NCBI RefSeq assembly: GCF_905147365.1
Contig: NC_056412.1
Span: 10,036,001-10,100,000 of the forward strand
Direction of reading: 5' to 3'
From: Aricia agestis
Taxonomy: Eukaryota > Arthropoda > Insecta > Lepidoptera > Lycaenidae
Length of the DNA: 64,000 nucleotides
The translations under genes and the position numbers were made by a program. This document shows, one piece after another, positions 56,101 to 64,000 of the stretch (position 1 is the stretch's first letter; each line of letters opens with the position of its first letter). The notes below the pieces were generated by a model. It saw only the letters and a list, made by a program, of their open reading frames with translations, made no database searches and had not been told where the DNA came from.

Positions 56101-59100
56101 CTCTGTCATAGCTCTCCACTGGCACTTTAAGATCGTACATTGACAGAGACCTGAAATAGGTTTAACACATCTCATAATTGGGTATTTGAACAATTTTTTT
56201 GTGATAAATGGAAAGATCTATATAAGTTTTATAACAAAACACTTTTTTTATATATTTTTTCGCAATAAGTACTTAATTCAAAAGTTATTTTAAAATAAAA
56301 ATACCGAAGACACGCCAACAGCAGGCAGAAGATACTAAATTACTTTTCAACAAAATTACATGTTTCTGACTTACCAAAAAGTCACATAAAACTCCGGCGA
56401 AATATCTTCCCAGACTCGGGCGGGTAACAACGGTGTTATGGAAGTAACGACCGGTTCTAAAGCGTCCTTGGACGCGGCACTATAACGCTCGATACTCTTT
56501 TCTAATGAATCGGATTTACTGTCCGATGATTTCTTCAACTCCTCGACTTTTGCTGCGATCTTCTGAGCCAACACTGGACGGTGGAGGAAGAATGCCACAT
56601 CGGCATCCACGTGGTAGTCGCGGAGTAGTTCCTAGAAATACATTTTCATTACTTTCTTGAAATACTAGGTAACTCACACACACACTCACAAAATTATTTT
56701 TCCTCAAGTGTGATGCGTAATAATTGTAATGGTAAGGTGCAGGTTTTAGCTTTTTTATGTAAAGCTTTGTTTACTTTTTCCACAACTGTCCAGCTATCGC
56801 TTAGATTAACTAGGATAGTATGATTGATGATGAATGATAAAATATTAGCATTGTGTCAGCAGTCTGAGAAACAGACAAGGCGTTGCCAGAGTCACGGAGG
56901 TCTTGATGTTCCGTCTCCGTGTTGGAGTCCTACCGAGTTTTAGGGGGTAGGACGTGCGTCTACGATCATTTCTTCGGGCGCAGCGAATGCTAGAAGCGGC
57001 ATTTCTCAGCGAAAAAAAGGGAAAAATGTACTATTAGAGAAGTTGATTTCTGGGTAGATGGGGGACCTACGTAGTTTGGTCGCGTTACGTCAAACCAGCC
57101 GACAGATCACAATTAACATGATCCAACCAAATGACGTTGGCCTGTCAACTGGCTAGGAAGTAGGAATCAATTCAAATTCAAATCCTCGAATGTACCTGGA
57201 GCGGCGGCAGGCGCGCGGCGTACTCGTCCGGCGCGTGCGAGGAGGCGAGGAAGGTGCCGAGCTGCACGAGCGCGTCCTGACAGTGGTCCGCCAGCCGACC
57301 CACCACCTTCAGCTGGGAACCCTCGCTGCTCTCCTCTGTATACTCTGAACACGCAAAAACACAAAATCACTCCATAGCATATCCTAATATAAATATTTAA
57401 ACAATTTAGATGTTTCCGCAGAAATTCGTTTACCACGCAGGAACCGTAAATTTTCGCCATAAAAAATATGTCCTTTTCCTATTTTAAAGTATCTCCATAC
57501 TAAATTTCATTTAAATTGGTTCAACGGTTTAAAACAACTTTCACATTTAAATTATTAGTAAGGAGACACATGGACCATGTTTTCCGTTACATCTGGAAAA
57601 GACATCTAATAAGAGAATTCCAAAACAATGTGTAGCATTTCCATTACGTAACTATTTTTATTAGTGAGGGTATTATTATTTCCTTATTAAATTAGAGGAG
57701 TAGCCTCAATTCCTCGAGGATCCGATTAAAAAAATAGAATTAACATTTGGATTATTAATTAAAACTTCTATACCTTTCCACACACAACAATGTCTTTGTT
57801 GAGCTGACAGTATACACAGAGCAATGTCCAAATTGGTTCCAACCACCGCTTCTTTCAATCGTGCAGATGAGCGTCTAGTGTTGCGTACTTGTGAGAAATA
57901 TCCAGCCTACGAATAAAGATGTATAAATAAGAATACCATTCCAAATTGAATTAAAAATAAAAAATAACACTAATAATTACCTCCCCCTTGAGCAATTCCC
58001 CTCCAGCCATGGCGTCCAGTTGTTCTGGAGTCATTTCCTCAGTAGCTTCGATGCCCGCCATTTTTTGAACTATTTCTTTCAGAATGATCAAATCTTGACT
58101 GAAAAAAAAATCGGATTGAAAAATAAATTACGATAAAAAGCCTTTACTGCTTTTCCATATTTACAGTTGAATAAATTTATGGTTAGAAATAACACAATTA
58201 AAAATTTATTTTCATATACACTTCCTTAGAGCAGTCCACACGGTGTGTTATTTATTTTATTTATTTCATTATTTCATTTGTTGAGTCAGCGTTGCTTCGA
58301 CGCAGCGCTGCCATTGCGTTGTTTTACATACAAATAACCAAGGTGTTCACACGGCGCGCTGCGTCGTCGCAACGCACACATGTGCGTCGCGACTTTGCTT
58401 CGTAATAACGCTGCGATGACGCAGCGCCCGTTTGACCGGCTATGCGTCGACGCAACGCTGTGGACTGGCTCTTACATACCAACCAAGAAAACGTACCTTT
58501 GCTGAGCTTTAAGTCGGTTGGCAACAAACTGGAGTAGCGCAGTTAGTTCAATGTTATGTTTCTTGAAGGCGGCGCCGGCAAAAGCGGCGAGGGCTTGCAG
58601 CGGGGCGGGCGCAGATGCGCGCCGCGCCACCAGTGCCTCCAACAAACAGCACCCGAGCACATCCAGTGACAGTGCAGTCAAGTACTTCAAAGACTCCACG
58701 ACTGGGCCGATCAAATTGTCGTATGTCTGTATCTGTATACACAACACATTTGTAACATTCTATAATAGGCAAGCGCGCATTAAAAATTAAGAAAGCAGTG
58801 TGGCGTCAATTTCCATACAAAATATGTTTGGTCTCGCGTTGGGACCCGTCGTGATGACTGATGTTTATTGTTTATGAACATGTATGACTGAGCAAGTATA
58901 TTCGTATATTCTATACTATTAGTGATTGCAAATTAAAAAATTACAATATAATTGCAGCACAGAACTACAGTCACTTTCATTTAACATTATAAACTTGAAT
59001 GCGAAATATAATGCGGTAAATACATATTGGGCAACGCAACAGATGTTTTAGCACTCACTTGTAAAAGCATGTAGTCAAACAGGAACGACGGTGCGGCGTG

Positions 59101-62100
59101 CGACAGTTTTCCTATAAGTCGACCTTGTGGCTTGATATTTTCTTTCGACACTCGCTTCATTATGTGCTTAATTCTTTGCAATGAATTGCCGCGAACGCGA
59201 ATCAAAGACGGTATTCTTTCGCCAGATTCATTCTTCCATCGAGAATACAGGCAGTACCTAAAAACATTAAGAATATTTTTTTGTGTTTCAATCGGTTGAA
59301 TGAGTCTGATATAATATGTATCTGTCAGGAAATGTGCTTGACATACAAGGATAAAAATTATTAGATATGCAAAGAAAGTGTAAATTTATTTAGTAGTTGC
59401 TATTTTTACCTGCATTGATATGGGTATAATTTGAGCAGAGTATAAACTTCTTCTGCCATACAACAATTTCCTTCCATGAGTGTTAACGCCGGAAGTATTG
59501 CCGCATCAAGCACAGTCAGTGCCTCGTAGTTTAGAGGATCATCGGACCTTAACTTAGCAGTTCTCAAAATACGAATAATCTGAAAGAAAAAAAAAGCCTC
59601 TTTGTCGTGACTTACACACCGGCACTGGCACTAGCCTCAGTATCTAGAGACGCGGGAGCGTATCAAGCCAAGTTCAAGTGCCAAAACTGGCAAGCAGCCG
59701 TGTGAAATATTACACAAACCATTTGGAGCCACTTCTGACCCCCATCATATTTAACCTTAGTAAATATTCCCTTAGGGCCGGGATACATAAACACGACACG
59801 GCGTCGTGTCGTACCACAATGCGGCGTCGTTTCACGATGCGACGTCGCGTCGTGGGAATCTACGACGAGTATAGTAAAAAACTACGTGACGACATCGTAA
59901 CGTGCCACGATACACGGCACGACGTCGTGTCGTAGAAACTCAAAAAATATACTCAAAAACAAGTAAAAACATTACAATATTGTAACTATAACATCTTTTT
60001 CTTTAGAGTAGATCTTTTTATTGGCAAGGTGCATAGTCCAATTAAGTGTGCCTTAAAACCTCACCTTATACATCAAAATAGGATCGTGGTGAAGGGCAGG
60101 CCCTAACAGTATAAGTGCTGGAATCACAGTTTCTTTCATATCTTCAAAGCTTTTACAAGCTTGGGGAGCAAGTGGGGAATTCAGCGGTGGCACAGGTGTA
60201 CCTAAAATCTTTGGCGACACTCGACAATGTCTGTAACAATATATTAAAATGTTGTAGCATCATAATATTATGTATTGTGTTATGTAGCTCGTGAATCCTA
60301 TTAGCTATGTCCACACTGTGAACTTTCATCTTCAAATTTCGTCATCAACTTTCATATTGGCGCATTCAATAATTCAGAGGGCATGCGTTTCGAGCATGCC
60401 TCACGTTCGCTGTTGACTGCGCTATAACGCATGCCCTTGACGAACAGAAAAAGGCACAGTGTGGACAAAGCTATTCGGTTCCTTTTTCCTTCCCTTTCTA
60501 ATAATTTTATTTCAGTGACAATGAACTGATTACGATTGAACCACAAAATTTTGTCCAGAACCATAATATAATATTTGTCAAGCAAAACAGATAAACACTT
60601 TTGCATTTATAATAATATTGCATAAGTATGGTTATATTAGGTCCTTACATATGAAATTAGAGTTTTGTATGGGAGGAATATAAAGTCGATTTTTTTGTAT
60701 AATATATTTGATTAATCAAAGTATGTACCATTGTTATTGGTGCATTTTTGCCATCTTATGGGTAGTTCGTTGATCCTTTTACTAAAAAAAACGGAGCGAC
60801 GAGTCAATAAATTCTTTGAATGCGGTTTGGACTGCCACATCAGAGTTGAATTTTTTTTCTTGTAGGAAGTTATATAGCAGCTCCTCCAGTTTTGTGGATG
60901 TCTGTTGTGCAGTGTGTGGTCTAGCGTTGTCCCGAAGCAGCAGTGGCCTGGTCAATCAACCAGCCTTGGTTGTTTAGCGGCTAGTTCTTCCATCATGGTT
61001 TGTAGTTGCTGACAATAGATATCTACGGTAACCGTTTGGTCAGATTTTAGAAAGTTGAAGTGAACGACACCGGCACTAGTCCACCAAACACTCACAAGTA
61101 ACTTTTTCTGAGTCAACTTTCGTTTAGGGCAGGATTTGGCTGATTCTCCAGGGGACAGCCATTGGGACGAATGCGTCCCATTATCGTAAAGGATCCATTT
61201 TTCATCATCAGATTAAAAATCCCTTCATTATTGTGTCGGTTGAGCAATGTAACGCAGCAATGGACGCGTGTTTTCTGGTTTGCTTCACTCAATTGATGAT
61301 ATTTTTTATCTTCCCAATTTGCTTCAAGTGGATTAAAGCAGTTTTATCACTTACACCGAAGCCTGCTGCTAACTTTGAAGTGGTTTGCAATGGATCTGCT
61401 TCCACAAAAGCCTTTAATTCTTCATTATTCATTTTGGTCTCGACTCGTCCACGGGGCTTGTTCTAAAGGTCGAAATTTCCAAAACGAAAACGTTGGAACC
61501 AAAACCGTACCATTAATATGTTACCGTAATAAAAATACGTACCGTATCAAGAAAAAAACAAATGAATGACTGTTTTGGAAAATCAAATGTACCAAATAAA
61601 TGAATATAATATAAATTTGAATTTGGAATTCTTACCAAAGAGATATTTGAGATCAAAGTGGCCTGTACAACAAAACGCCAATTTAATATGTAAGGACCTA
61701 ATATATTAACAATCTGATAAAAACAATATCACTTACTTTCTATAAAGTGGTTCAACCAAAGCATGCAACATCTTGCACAGTGCATTAGCGGGCCGGGCAG
61801 CCATTGTTGTGACAGGCATTCTAGCTGACAAATCTGCAAATTCCTTCCATGCTGTCACAGAGAGGAGAGCCTCACTAAGCACAAGTTTTTGGTTACTCCA
61901 GTATTCCTACAAAAGATAAAACCTAATGTTAGAAGGGCCCTTTTCACATGTATGAACTACCTAGACAGCTTTCACATGGCACGGCGACCGTGCCGTGACC
62001 GTGTGTCACCAGTGTTTACCCACTACAAACGCGGTTCTGGCGCGGTAGCCGTCTTTGCATAGTATGGACAAGTATAGACCTGTTCACATGACAAGACTCA

Positions 62101-63660
62101 CGAATGCAACACAATACAATTCAATCACTAACATTACAGGGGTTTTCCGTAGCAAGAATGCCTAATGAAAACAGCCTCCTCAAACATTGTGTAAAAGTCT
62201 CCCTTTTCCTTCCTCATAGCATTATATGGATGGATCCAATATACAGGGTGCAATTAAACCTTCCTGCCAAAAAAATTCCAGGGCTTAGGTATCACTAGGA
62301 GAGTCCATTTAAAAAAAGAATTGGGTGTTATTTTTTTTTTTCAATGACATATTTTATCCTATTTAAAATCGTTGCAGAACGGTCACTCGCGGCGCGGGTG
62401 AATGAGAGGGGGTAACGCAGGGGGAGGCGCGCGCGCGGGGTCACGTGTCCATTAATTGTAGTGTTTTTTAGGATAACTTTCGGAAGCTATTTCTCAAAAT
62501 TTTAGTACTAAGTGATCATAAAAGAAAAAATACGTGTATTTTTATTTTTAACATGAATCAATATATCAAAATTTGGCAGGAAGGTTTAATTGCACCCTGT
62601 ATTCTCTCACATATGTAACAAAGACGACGCAAAAGTCGTTGATACAGTAGAAGTAAGACTATCTGCTTTTTGCGTTCCATCAATGGACATTACTGATTGC
62701 TGAATGAAAACTGCCACCGCCACCCGCCGCGTTGCTGGGTGACTGTGCTAAAACCGTGTACATGTGAAAGGGTTAGCACGGCACGGCGCCGGGCCGCTTA
62801 GATGAGAACCGTATGCATGTGAAAAGGGCTTTGGGGTTTCAAAATTATAGACAATAAAAAGGGTAGATGCTAGAAATCATTTTTTTCTGTATAGTTTGTT
62901 TATAAATAAAAAAATATATGACAGCAGATGAGAGAGAGAGAGCAAATCATAAAATGAGATTAAACAACTTGTAGATGAAACTCTACTTCTGAAATATTTT
63001 CCACAGCACTATATTAGAAACATAAACAAAAATGTTGATTTGGTCAAAATTCTTGTTTAGCCAATAAGTGACAGTAAAATAAGGCATACCCTTGGTGGAT
63101 ATGCTTTATAATTAAAATAAAGCAAGGGTGAAAATTATATAACTTTTTACAGTTATACCTGTGGGTCAGCTTTCTCTTCAATGAACTCTGTCGGTCCATT
63201 AGCTTGTGGTCCTTTGGTTGACACTATGTTTAGCTTACGTATGTACTCTTGTACTGCCTTCAATTCCTTGTCTGCTTCTTTAGCCATAATAGAATCATCA
63301 GGACGCAACTGTAGTAAAAAAAAGACAATTAAAGGTGTATACTATTATGTAATTCCATTTTCGTATATTGTATTGTATATATTAATAAAATGGTAATACT
63401 CACCCAGGGGTAAATATTATCTAAGGAAATGACTTTGTGTTGTAAAAGTAAAGCTATCACAGTCATAAGCGGTGGTGGCTCCTTATAATCTTCTAGAACT
63501 TCCATATTGCCAAGCTTAAAACCTAGCACTTCTGATATTACTTGAGGATCACCCATGTAACTGCTAACAAGTGGTATAAATAATTGATCTAAATGTGGTC
63601 TGGCTTCAAATGATTCCAATATAATGTCGAGGACTCTATTAGGATCCAAATTGAAACAAC
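44181..63660 (-). CDS. THOC2: THO complex subunit 2 (THOC2), 25 exons, 5' end outside window
   Basis: Scaffold subunit of the nuclear THO complex, which couples transcription to mRNA packaging and export (TREX). Exons, 5' to 3' on the minus strand: 63404-63660, 63159-63308, 61737-61906, 60065-60230, 59410-59579, 59059-59257, 58497-58732, 57981-58098, 57774-57906, 57196-57344, 56375-56631, 55991-56150, 55239-55487, 54486-54706, 52914-53082, 52551-52664, 52295-52382, 51893-51974, 51691-51760, 51493-51562, 47979-48019, 46576-46674, 44704-44761, 44488-44558, 44181-44243 (stop TAA). All junctions are GT-AG and phases agree, giving about 1,185 residues. Family hallmarks seen: LDPNRVLD, IMKRVSKENIKP, IGKLSH, LKEIVQKMAGIE, KNETVTRLMQLCLFPRC, KTPNFSTLLCYDR, HKWHYKITKA, LATGYSGQLRNK. 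Animal THOC2 is about 1,600 residues, so roughly the first quarter is missing here. Introns are full of transposons. Exon borders were set by eye; small shifts are possible in the low-complexity tail. Confidence 0.96.
44874..45110. mobile_element. THOC2: Foldback MITE with TTA duplication, 237 bp, in a THOC2 intron
   Basis: AGCCGGGTCCAGACGAGTGT ... ACACTCGTCTGGACCCGGCT, flanked by TTA (44871-44873, 45111-45113). Confidence 0.9.
45640..45770 (-). pseudogene. Possible PIF/Harbinger-type transposase N-terminus
   Basis: From ATG at about 45766: MDDIVGAVACSAFLLLIKNK, then Lys/Arg-rich, and after one frame change RIRVRSFLAKRPQ. This resembles the opening of insect Harbinger transposases (acidic start, hydrophobic helix, basic run, then '[WR]-V-R-x-[FW]-L'). 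No catalytic part is present. Recognition by eye; moderate certainty. Confidence 0.45.
45857..46188 (-). mobile_element. Lepidopteran SINE (Metulj-like), copy 2
   Basis: Inverse of the 25489 copy: 'ataagggggcaaacgagcaa', 'ggtgcgttgccggcc', a variable purine tract (gggagggtagggaagggaa), 'gccggcccattcgtgccgaa' and 'catggctctcccacgt'. Confidence 0.82.
46700..47870. other. THOC2 intron stretch, no feature recognised
   Basis: AT-rich; the minus-strand frame at 46861-47115 is Lys/Arg-rich with no family match that I know. Confidence 0.35.
47872..47962. other. Short CpG-dense island within a THOC2 intron
   Basis: About 85% G+C with many CG dinucleotides (gggcgacgctggcaggcggc, gcggggcgcggcgggcgcgg) in an AT-rich region, 17 bases beyond the donor of exon 47979-48019. 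No transposon signature seen. Could be an alternative exon, a promoter or a repeat; open. Confidence 0.5.
48028..49010 (-). pseudogene. Decayed LINE reverse-transcriptase fragment
   Basis: Minus-strand phrases of the polymerase domain in order but in several frames with stops: DPQKGDRSNRFNYRPIA, KQYGFQKGRLAGYL, THRWAQVIVWKGEALGVSLD, IAKAFDRVWLKALLSKLP, YGIPENLCK, SFLAD, GVPPK and INDMSI. The YADD box is not seen, and a large deletion separates SFLAD from GVPP. It ends about 8-20 bases from the acceptor of THOC2 exon 47979-48019. Confidence 0.82.
49055..49432 (+). mobile_element. RTE-type LINE 3' fragment
   Basis: 'cgttccacgcggcctcgtcc', 'aaccgtacattttcccgc', 'gtgccaaataacttaaaaa' and the tail 'acttcataatattaatatagat'. 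Confidence 0.7.
49433..50609. other. THOC2 intron stretch, no feature recognised
   Basis: AT-rich; no repeat with clear ends and no exon-like signal. Confidence 0.35.
50618..50894. mobile_element. hAT-type MITE with 8-bp duplication, 277 bp
   Basis: Inverted ends CAGTGCCGTAAATGGCC / TATTTACGGCACTG (the CAG-N-G start is usual for hAT) between two copies of CTCGAAAC at 50610-50617 and 50895-50902. The interior contains an 'aaccgacttccaaaaaggag' segment at 50686. Lies in a THOC2 intron. Confidence 0.92.
50903..51492. other. THOC2 intron stretch, no feature recognised
   Basis: Contains 'atcacgtgatcgcaaacagc' and 'tgacgtcac'-like words but no supported element. Confidence 0.35.
53134..54045. mobile_element. 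Foldback element of about 0.9 kb with an internal tandem duplication
   Basis: TTAACCGATTCAATGCGG (53134-53151) pairs with CCGCACTGAATCGGTTAA (54028-54045). The motif 'gacacggctcacgtgtcat' (and inverse) occurs in each arm. A unit of about 235 bp (ccctacttttttcaattcac ... gggagatacaa) is present twice at about 53597 and 53830. Intronic in THOC2. Confidence 0.85.
54050..54485. other. THOC2 intron remainder
   Basis: Includes a short direct echo 'ggaattggaattgg' and 'acttgaagtgaagtgcgggag'; no gene. Confidence 0.35.
54707..55238. other. THOC2: THOC2 intron, small duplicated exon edge
   Basis: 'catcgccgagtacgtgatgtcgcagaact' at 54924-54952 nearly repeats the exon sequence 'catcaccgagtacgtgatgtcacagaac' at 54678-54705 in the same orientation. 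This suggests a small segmental duplication of the exon's 5' end into its intron. Confidence 0.55.
55520..55835 (+). mobile_element. LINE-like 3' fragment
   Basis: 'tctcgtgtcatggtgtgcgt', 'gaaacggctcgaccaatttt', 'gtgaatcttagcgagcatat' and 'gctggaacagctagtaac' are typical lepidopteran LINE phrases; intronic in THOC2. Confidence 0.6.
57040..57175. repeat. Small inverted-repeat element, second copy of the 42425 repeat
   Basis: 'gaagttgatttctgggtagatgggggacct', 'gtttggtcgcgttacgtcaaacc' and 'ggctaggaagtaggaatcaa' match the 42425-42575 copy in reverse orientation. Ends just before exon 57196-57344. Confidence 0.65.
57405..57570 (+). mobile_element. RTE-type LINE 3' fragment
   Basis: 'accacgcaggaaccgtaaat', 'ctccatactaaatttcattt', 'tggttcaacggtttaaaac' and a decayed tail 'acatttaaattattagtaag'. 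Confidence 0.6.
58230..58471. mobile_element. Foldback MITE with TTA duplication, 242 bp
   Basis: GAGCAGTCCACACGGTG ... GCTGTGGACTGGCTC, flanked by TTA (58227-58229, 58472-58474). Arms carry repeated 'gcagcgctgc / gacgcagcg'. It ends 25 bases from the donor side of exon 58497-58732. Confidence 0.85.
58745..59050. other. THOC2 intron, no feature recognised
   Basis: No supported repeat or coding signal. Confidence 0.35.
59773..59940. repeat. GC-rich degenerate foldback of 'CGTCGTG' units
   Basis: 'acacgacacggcgtcgtgtc' and 'acggcacgacgtcgtgtcgt' face each other. The region is very CpG-rich within an AT-rich THOC2 intron. Confidence 0.6.
60304..60471. mobile_element. Foldback MITE of 168 bp, TA-flanked
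   Basis: GCTATGTCCACACTGTGAA ... CACAGTGTGGACAAAGC; an inner pair 'agggcatgcgtt / aacgcatgccct' is also inverted. Intronic in THOC2. Confidence 0.8.
60637..61701 (-). mobile_element. Defective mariner transposon in a THOC2 intron
   Basis: Inverted ends TTAGGTCCTTACATATGAAA / TTAGGTCCTTACATATTAAA, flanked by TA (60635-60636, 61702-61703). About 1,065 bp. Confidence 0.93.
60735..61610 (-). pseudogene. Mariner transposase with frameshifts and a deleted catalytic segment
   Basis: Minus-strand pieces: WYGFGSNVFVLEIS and MNNEELKAFVEADPLQTTSK, with the helix-turn-helix KLAAGFGVSDKTALIHLKQI; then KKLLVSVWWTSAGVVHFNFL (first Asp region partly altered), DIYCQQLQTMMEELAAKQPR, and after a frame change RDNARPHTAQQT (second Asp). 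The stretch that should hold the third Asp is absent: THR-LYS-LEU-GLU-GLU-LEU is followed almost at once by the late motif KKFNSDVAVQTAFKEFIDS. Non-functional. Confidence 0.9.
61933..62833. mobile_element. Foldback element of about 0.9 kb enclosing another MITE
   Basis: 'aagggcccttttcacatg' at left and 'catgtgaaaagggctttg' at right, each followed inward by 'gcacggc' clusters ('tttcacatggcacggcgacc' against 'ccgtgtacatgtgaaagggt'). Intronic in THOC2. Confidence 0.7.
62244..62599. mobile_element. TA-flanked MITE of 356 bp inside a foldback
   Basis: CAGGGTGCAATTAAACCTTC ... GAAGGTTTAATTGCACCCTG with TA on both sides. Only the terminal 32 bp are inverted. The start CAGGGTG resembles the 42663 family. 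The interior includes a GC-rich 'gaggcgcgcgcgcggggtc'. Confidence 0.9.
62600..63158. other. THOC2 intron stretch
   Basis: Apart from the right arm of the foldback ending near 62833 I see only an (AG)n run at 62932-62942. Confidence 0.35.
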
Positions 63661-63699
63661 CTGAAAATGAAATATTATTTAATCTTATATCTTTAAACA

Positions 63700-63885
63700 A
63701 GCAATTCTTGTATATATATAATTGGAATCTCGGAATTGGCTCCAACGATTTTCATGAAATTTAGTATATAGGGGGTTTCGGGGGCGATAAATCGATCTAG
63801 CTAGAAATAATTTTTAGAAAATGTCATTTTATTCGTGTTTTAACGAATACCGAGCAAAGCTCGGTCAAATAGCTAGTAAATAATT
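63700..63885 (-). mobile_element. LINE-like 3' fragment at the window edge
   Basis: On the minus strand it reads 'ctagctatttgaccgagc' and 'catgaaaatcgttggagcc', ending 'ttatatatatacaag'. It lies in the intron upstream of the first THOC2 exon of the window. Confidence 0.6.
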
Positions 63886-64000
63886 AAATGCAAATGTTTG
63901 CATTTAATACTCATTTAAAAAAGCTAAAGCCATTTAATTTAGTACAGTGATACTTTTTACCTCGAGGAAAGATTGCTTAAGTAGGTATGTAAAAGATTAC

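Larger units (their letters stand above)
52551..57906 (-). other. THOC2: THOC2 exons 9-16 of the window: Tho2 domain
   Basis: These exons carry the most conserved half of the family, the Tho2 domain. Visible blocks are GYFSQVRNTRRSSARLKEA, WEDISPEFYVTFWSLSMYDL (across the 56375 and 56150 junction), KNETVTRLMQLCLFPRC, then YSVMSCTEGEAARYG (54486-54706), HKWHYKITKAMVVCLDSGEY (52914-53082) and DLYVLATGYSGQLRNK (52551-52664). Exons 57196-57344, 55239-55487, 54486-54706 and 52914-53082 are much richer in GC than neighbouring exons and introns, with Ala/Arg codons ending in G or C. A foldback of about 0.9 kb with a tandem duplication sits between exons 54486 and 53082. Confidence 0.92.
57981..63660 (-). 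other. THOC2: THOC2 exons 1-8 of the window: helical scaffold region
   Basis: These eight exons encode the middle of the protein. They run from the FNLDPNRVLDIILESFE stretch through SRWKNESGERIPSLIRVRG and the strongly conserved KRVSKENIKPQGRLIGKLSH block (exon 59059-59257), then IQTYDNLIGPVVESLKYLTA (exon 58497-58732), and end with ILKEIVQKMAGIEATEEMT. The last two blocks correspond to what is catalogued as the Thoc2 domain; domain limits are from general knowledge of the family. In the 58497-58732 exon the segment of about 30 residues after LLEALVARR is Ala-rich and GC-rich, unlike the rest. A mariner lies in the intron between 60230 and 61737, and foldback elements lie in the introns at 58230-58471, 60304-60471 and about 61933-62833. 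Confidence 0.9.

Overview
The window is nuclear DNA from a lepidopteran insect (moth or butterfly). It is AT-rich, with GT-AG introns, and carries repeat phrases common in Lepidoptera: RTE-type LINE tails reading 'gcatttataatattagta', the 'ccgcgacttcgtccgcg' motif, the 'aaccgacttc..aaaaaggaggtt' motif, a SINE whose end reads 'ggtgacccgtttgctcg', and the 'gggttccgtacc / cgagtccaactcgcacttggccg' repeat. The order is inferred from these motifs; the species is not determined.

Two host genes are well supported, both on the minus strand. (1) THOC2, the large scaffold subunit of the THO mRNA-export complex, fills about 44.18-63.66 kb. I could join 25 exons by hand in one open frame with GT-AG borders, giving about 1,185 residues and the true C-terminus. 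The N-terminal exons lie beyond position 64000. (2) A gene at 13.66-20.57 kb has one 4-kb exon plus three small ones and encodes about 1,502 residues with a Cys-rich module like the conserved middle domain of MGA. Two more pieces are weaker: the last two exons of an unidentified plus-strand gene with a proline-rich, NPF-containing tail (5.85-7.52 kb), and a tiny two-exon gene or relic with a shortened THAP zinc finger (31.29-31.77 kb, minus).

Most of the rest is transposon-derived. A near full-length I-type LINE (31.90-37.40 kb) has two overlapping ORFs, a poly(A) tail and a 12-bp target duplication, but its ORF2 is frameshifted near the C-terminus. There is a 5'-truncated CR1/Jockey-like LINE (0.78-2.46 kb), a decayed LINE reverse-transcriptase piece directly against a THOC2 exon (48.03-49.0 kb), two dead mariner elements (26.2-27.4 and 60.6-61.7 kb), two kinds of SINE, many RTE tails and one hAT-type MITE with an 8-bp duplication.

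The most distinctive property is the number of palindromic (foldback) miniature elements, about thirty. At least a dozen unrelated ones sit between identical 3-bp TTA or TAA duplications, the signature of PIF/Harbinger transposition. Several are nested in each other or in other repeats, and one carries what looks like the start of a Harbinger-type coding region. I see no operon, CRISPR array, rRNA, functional tRNA or evident new enzymatic system. The candidate novelty is this foldback landscape and its contacts with THOC2 and the MGA-like gene.
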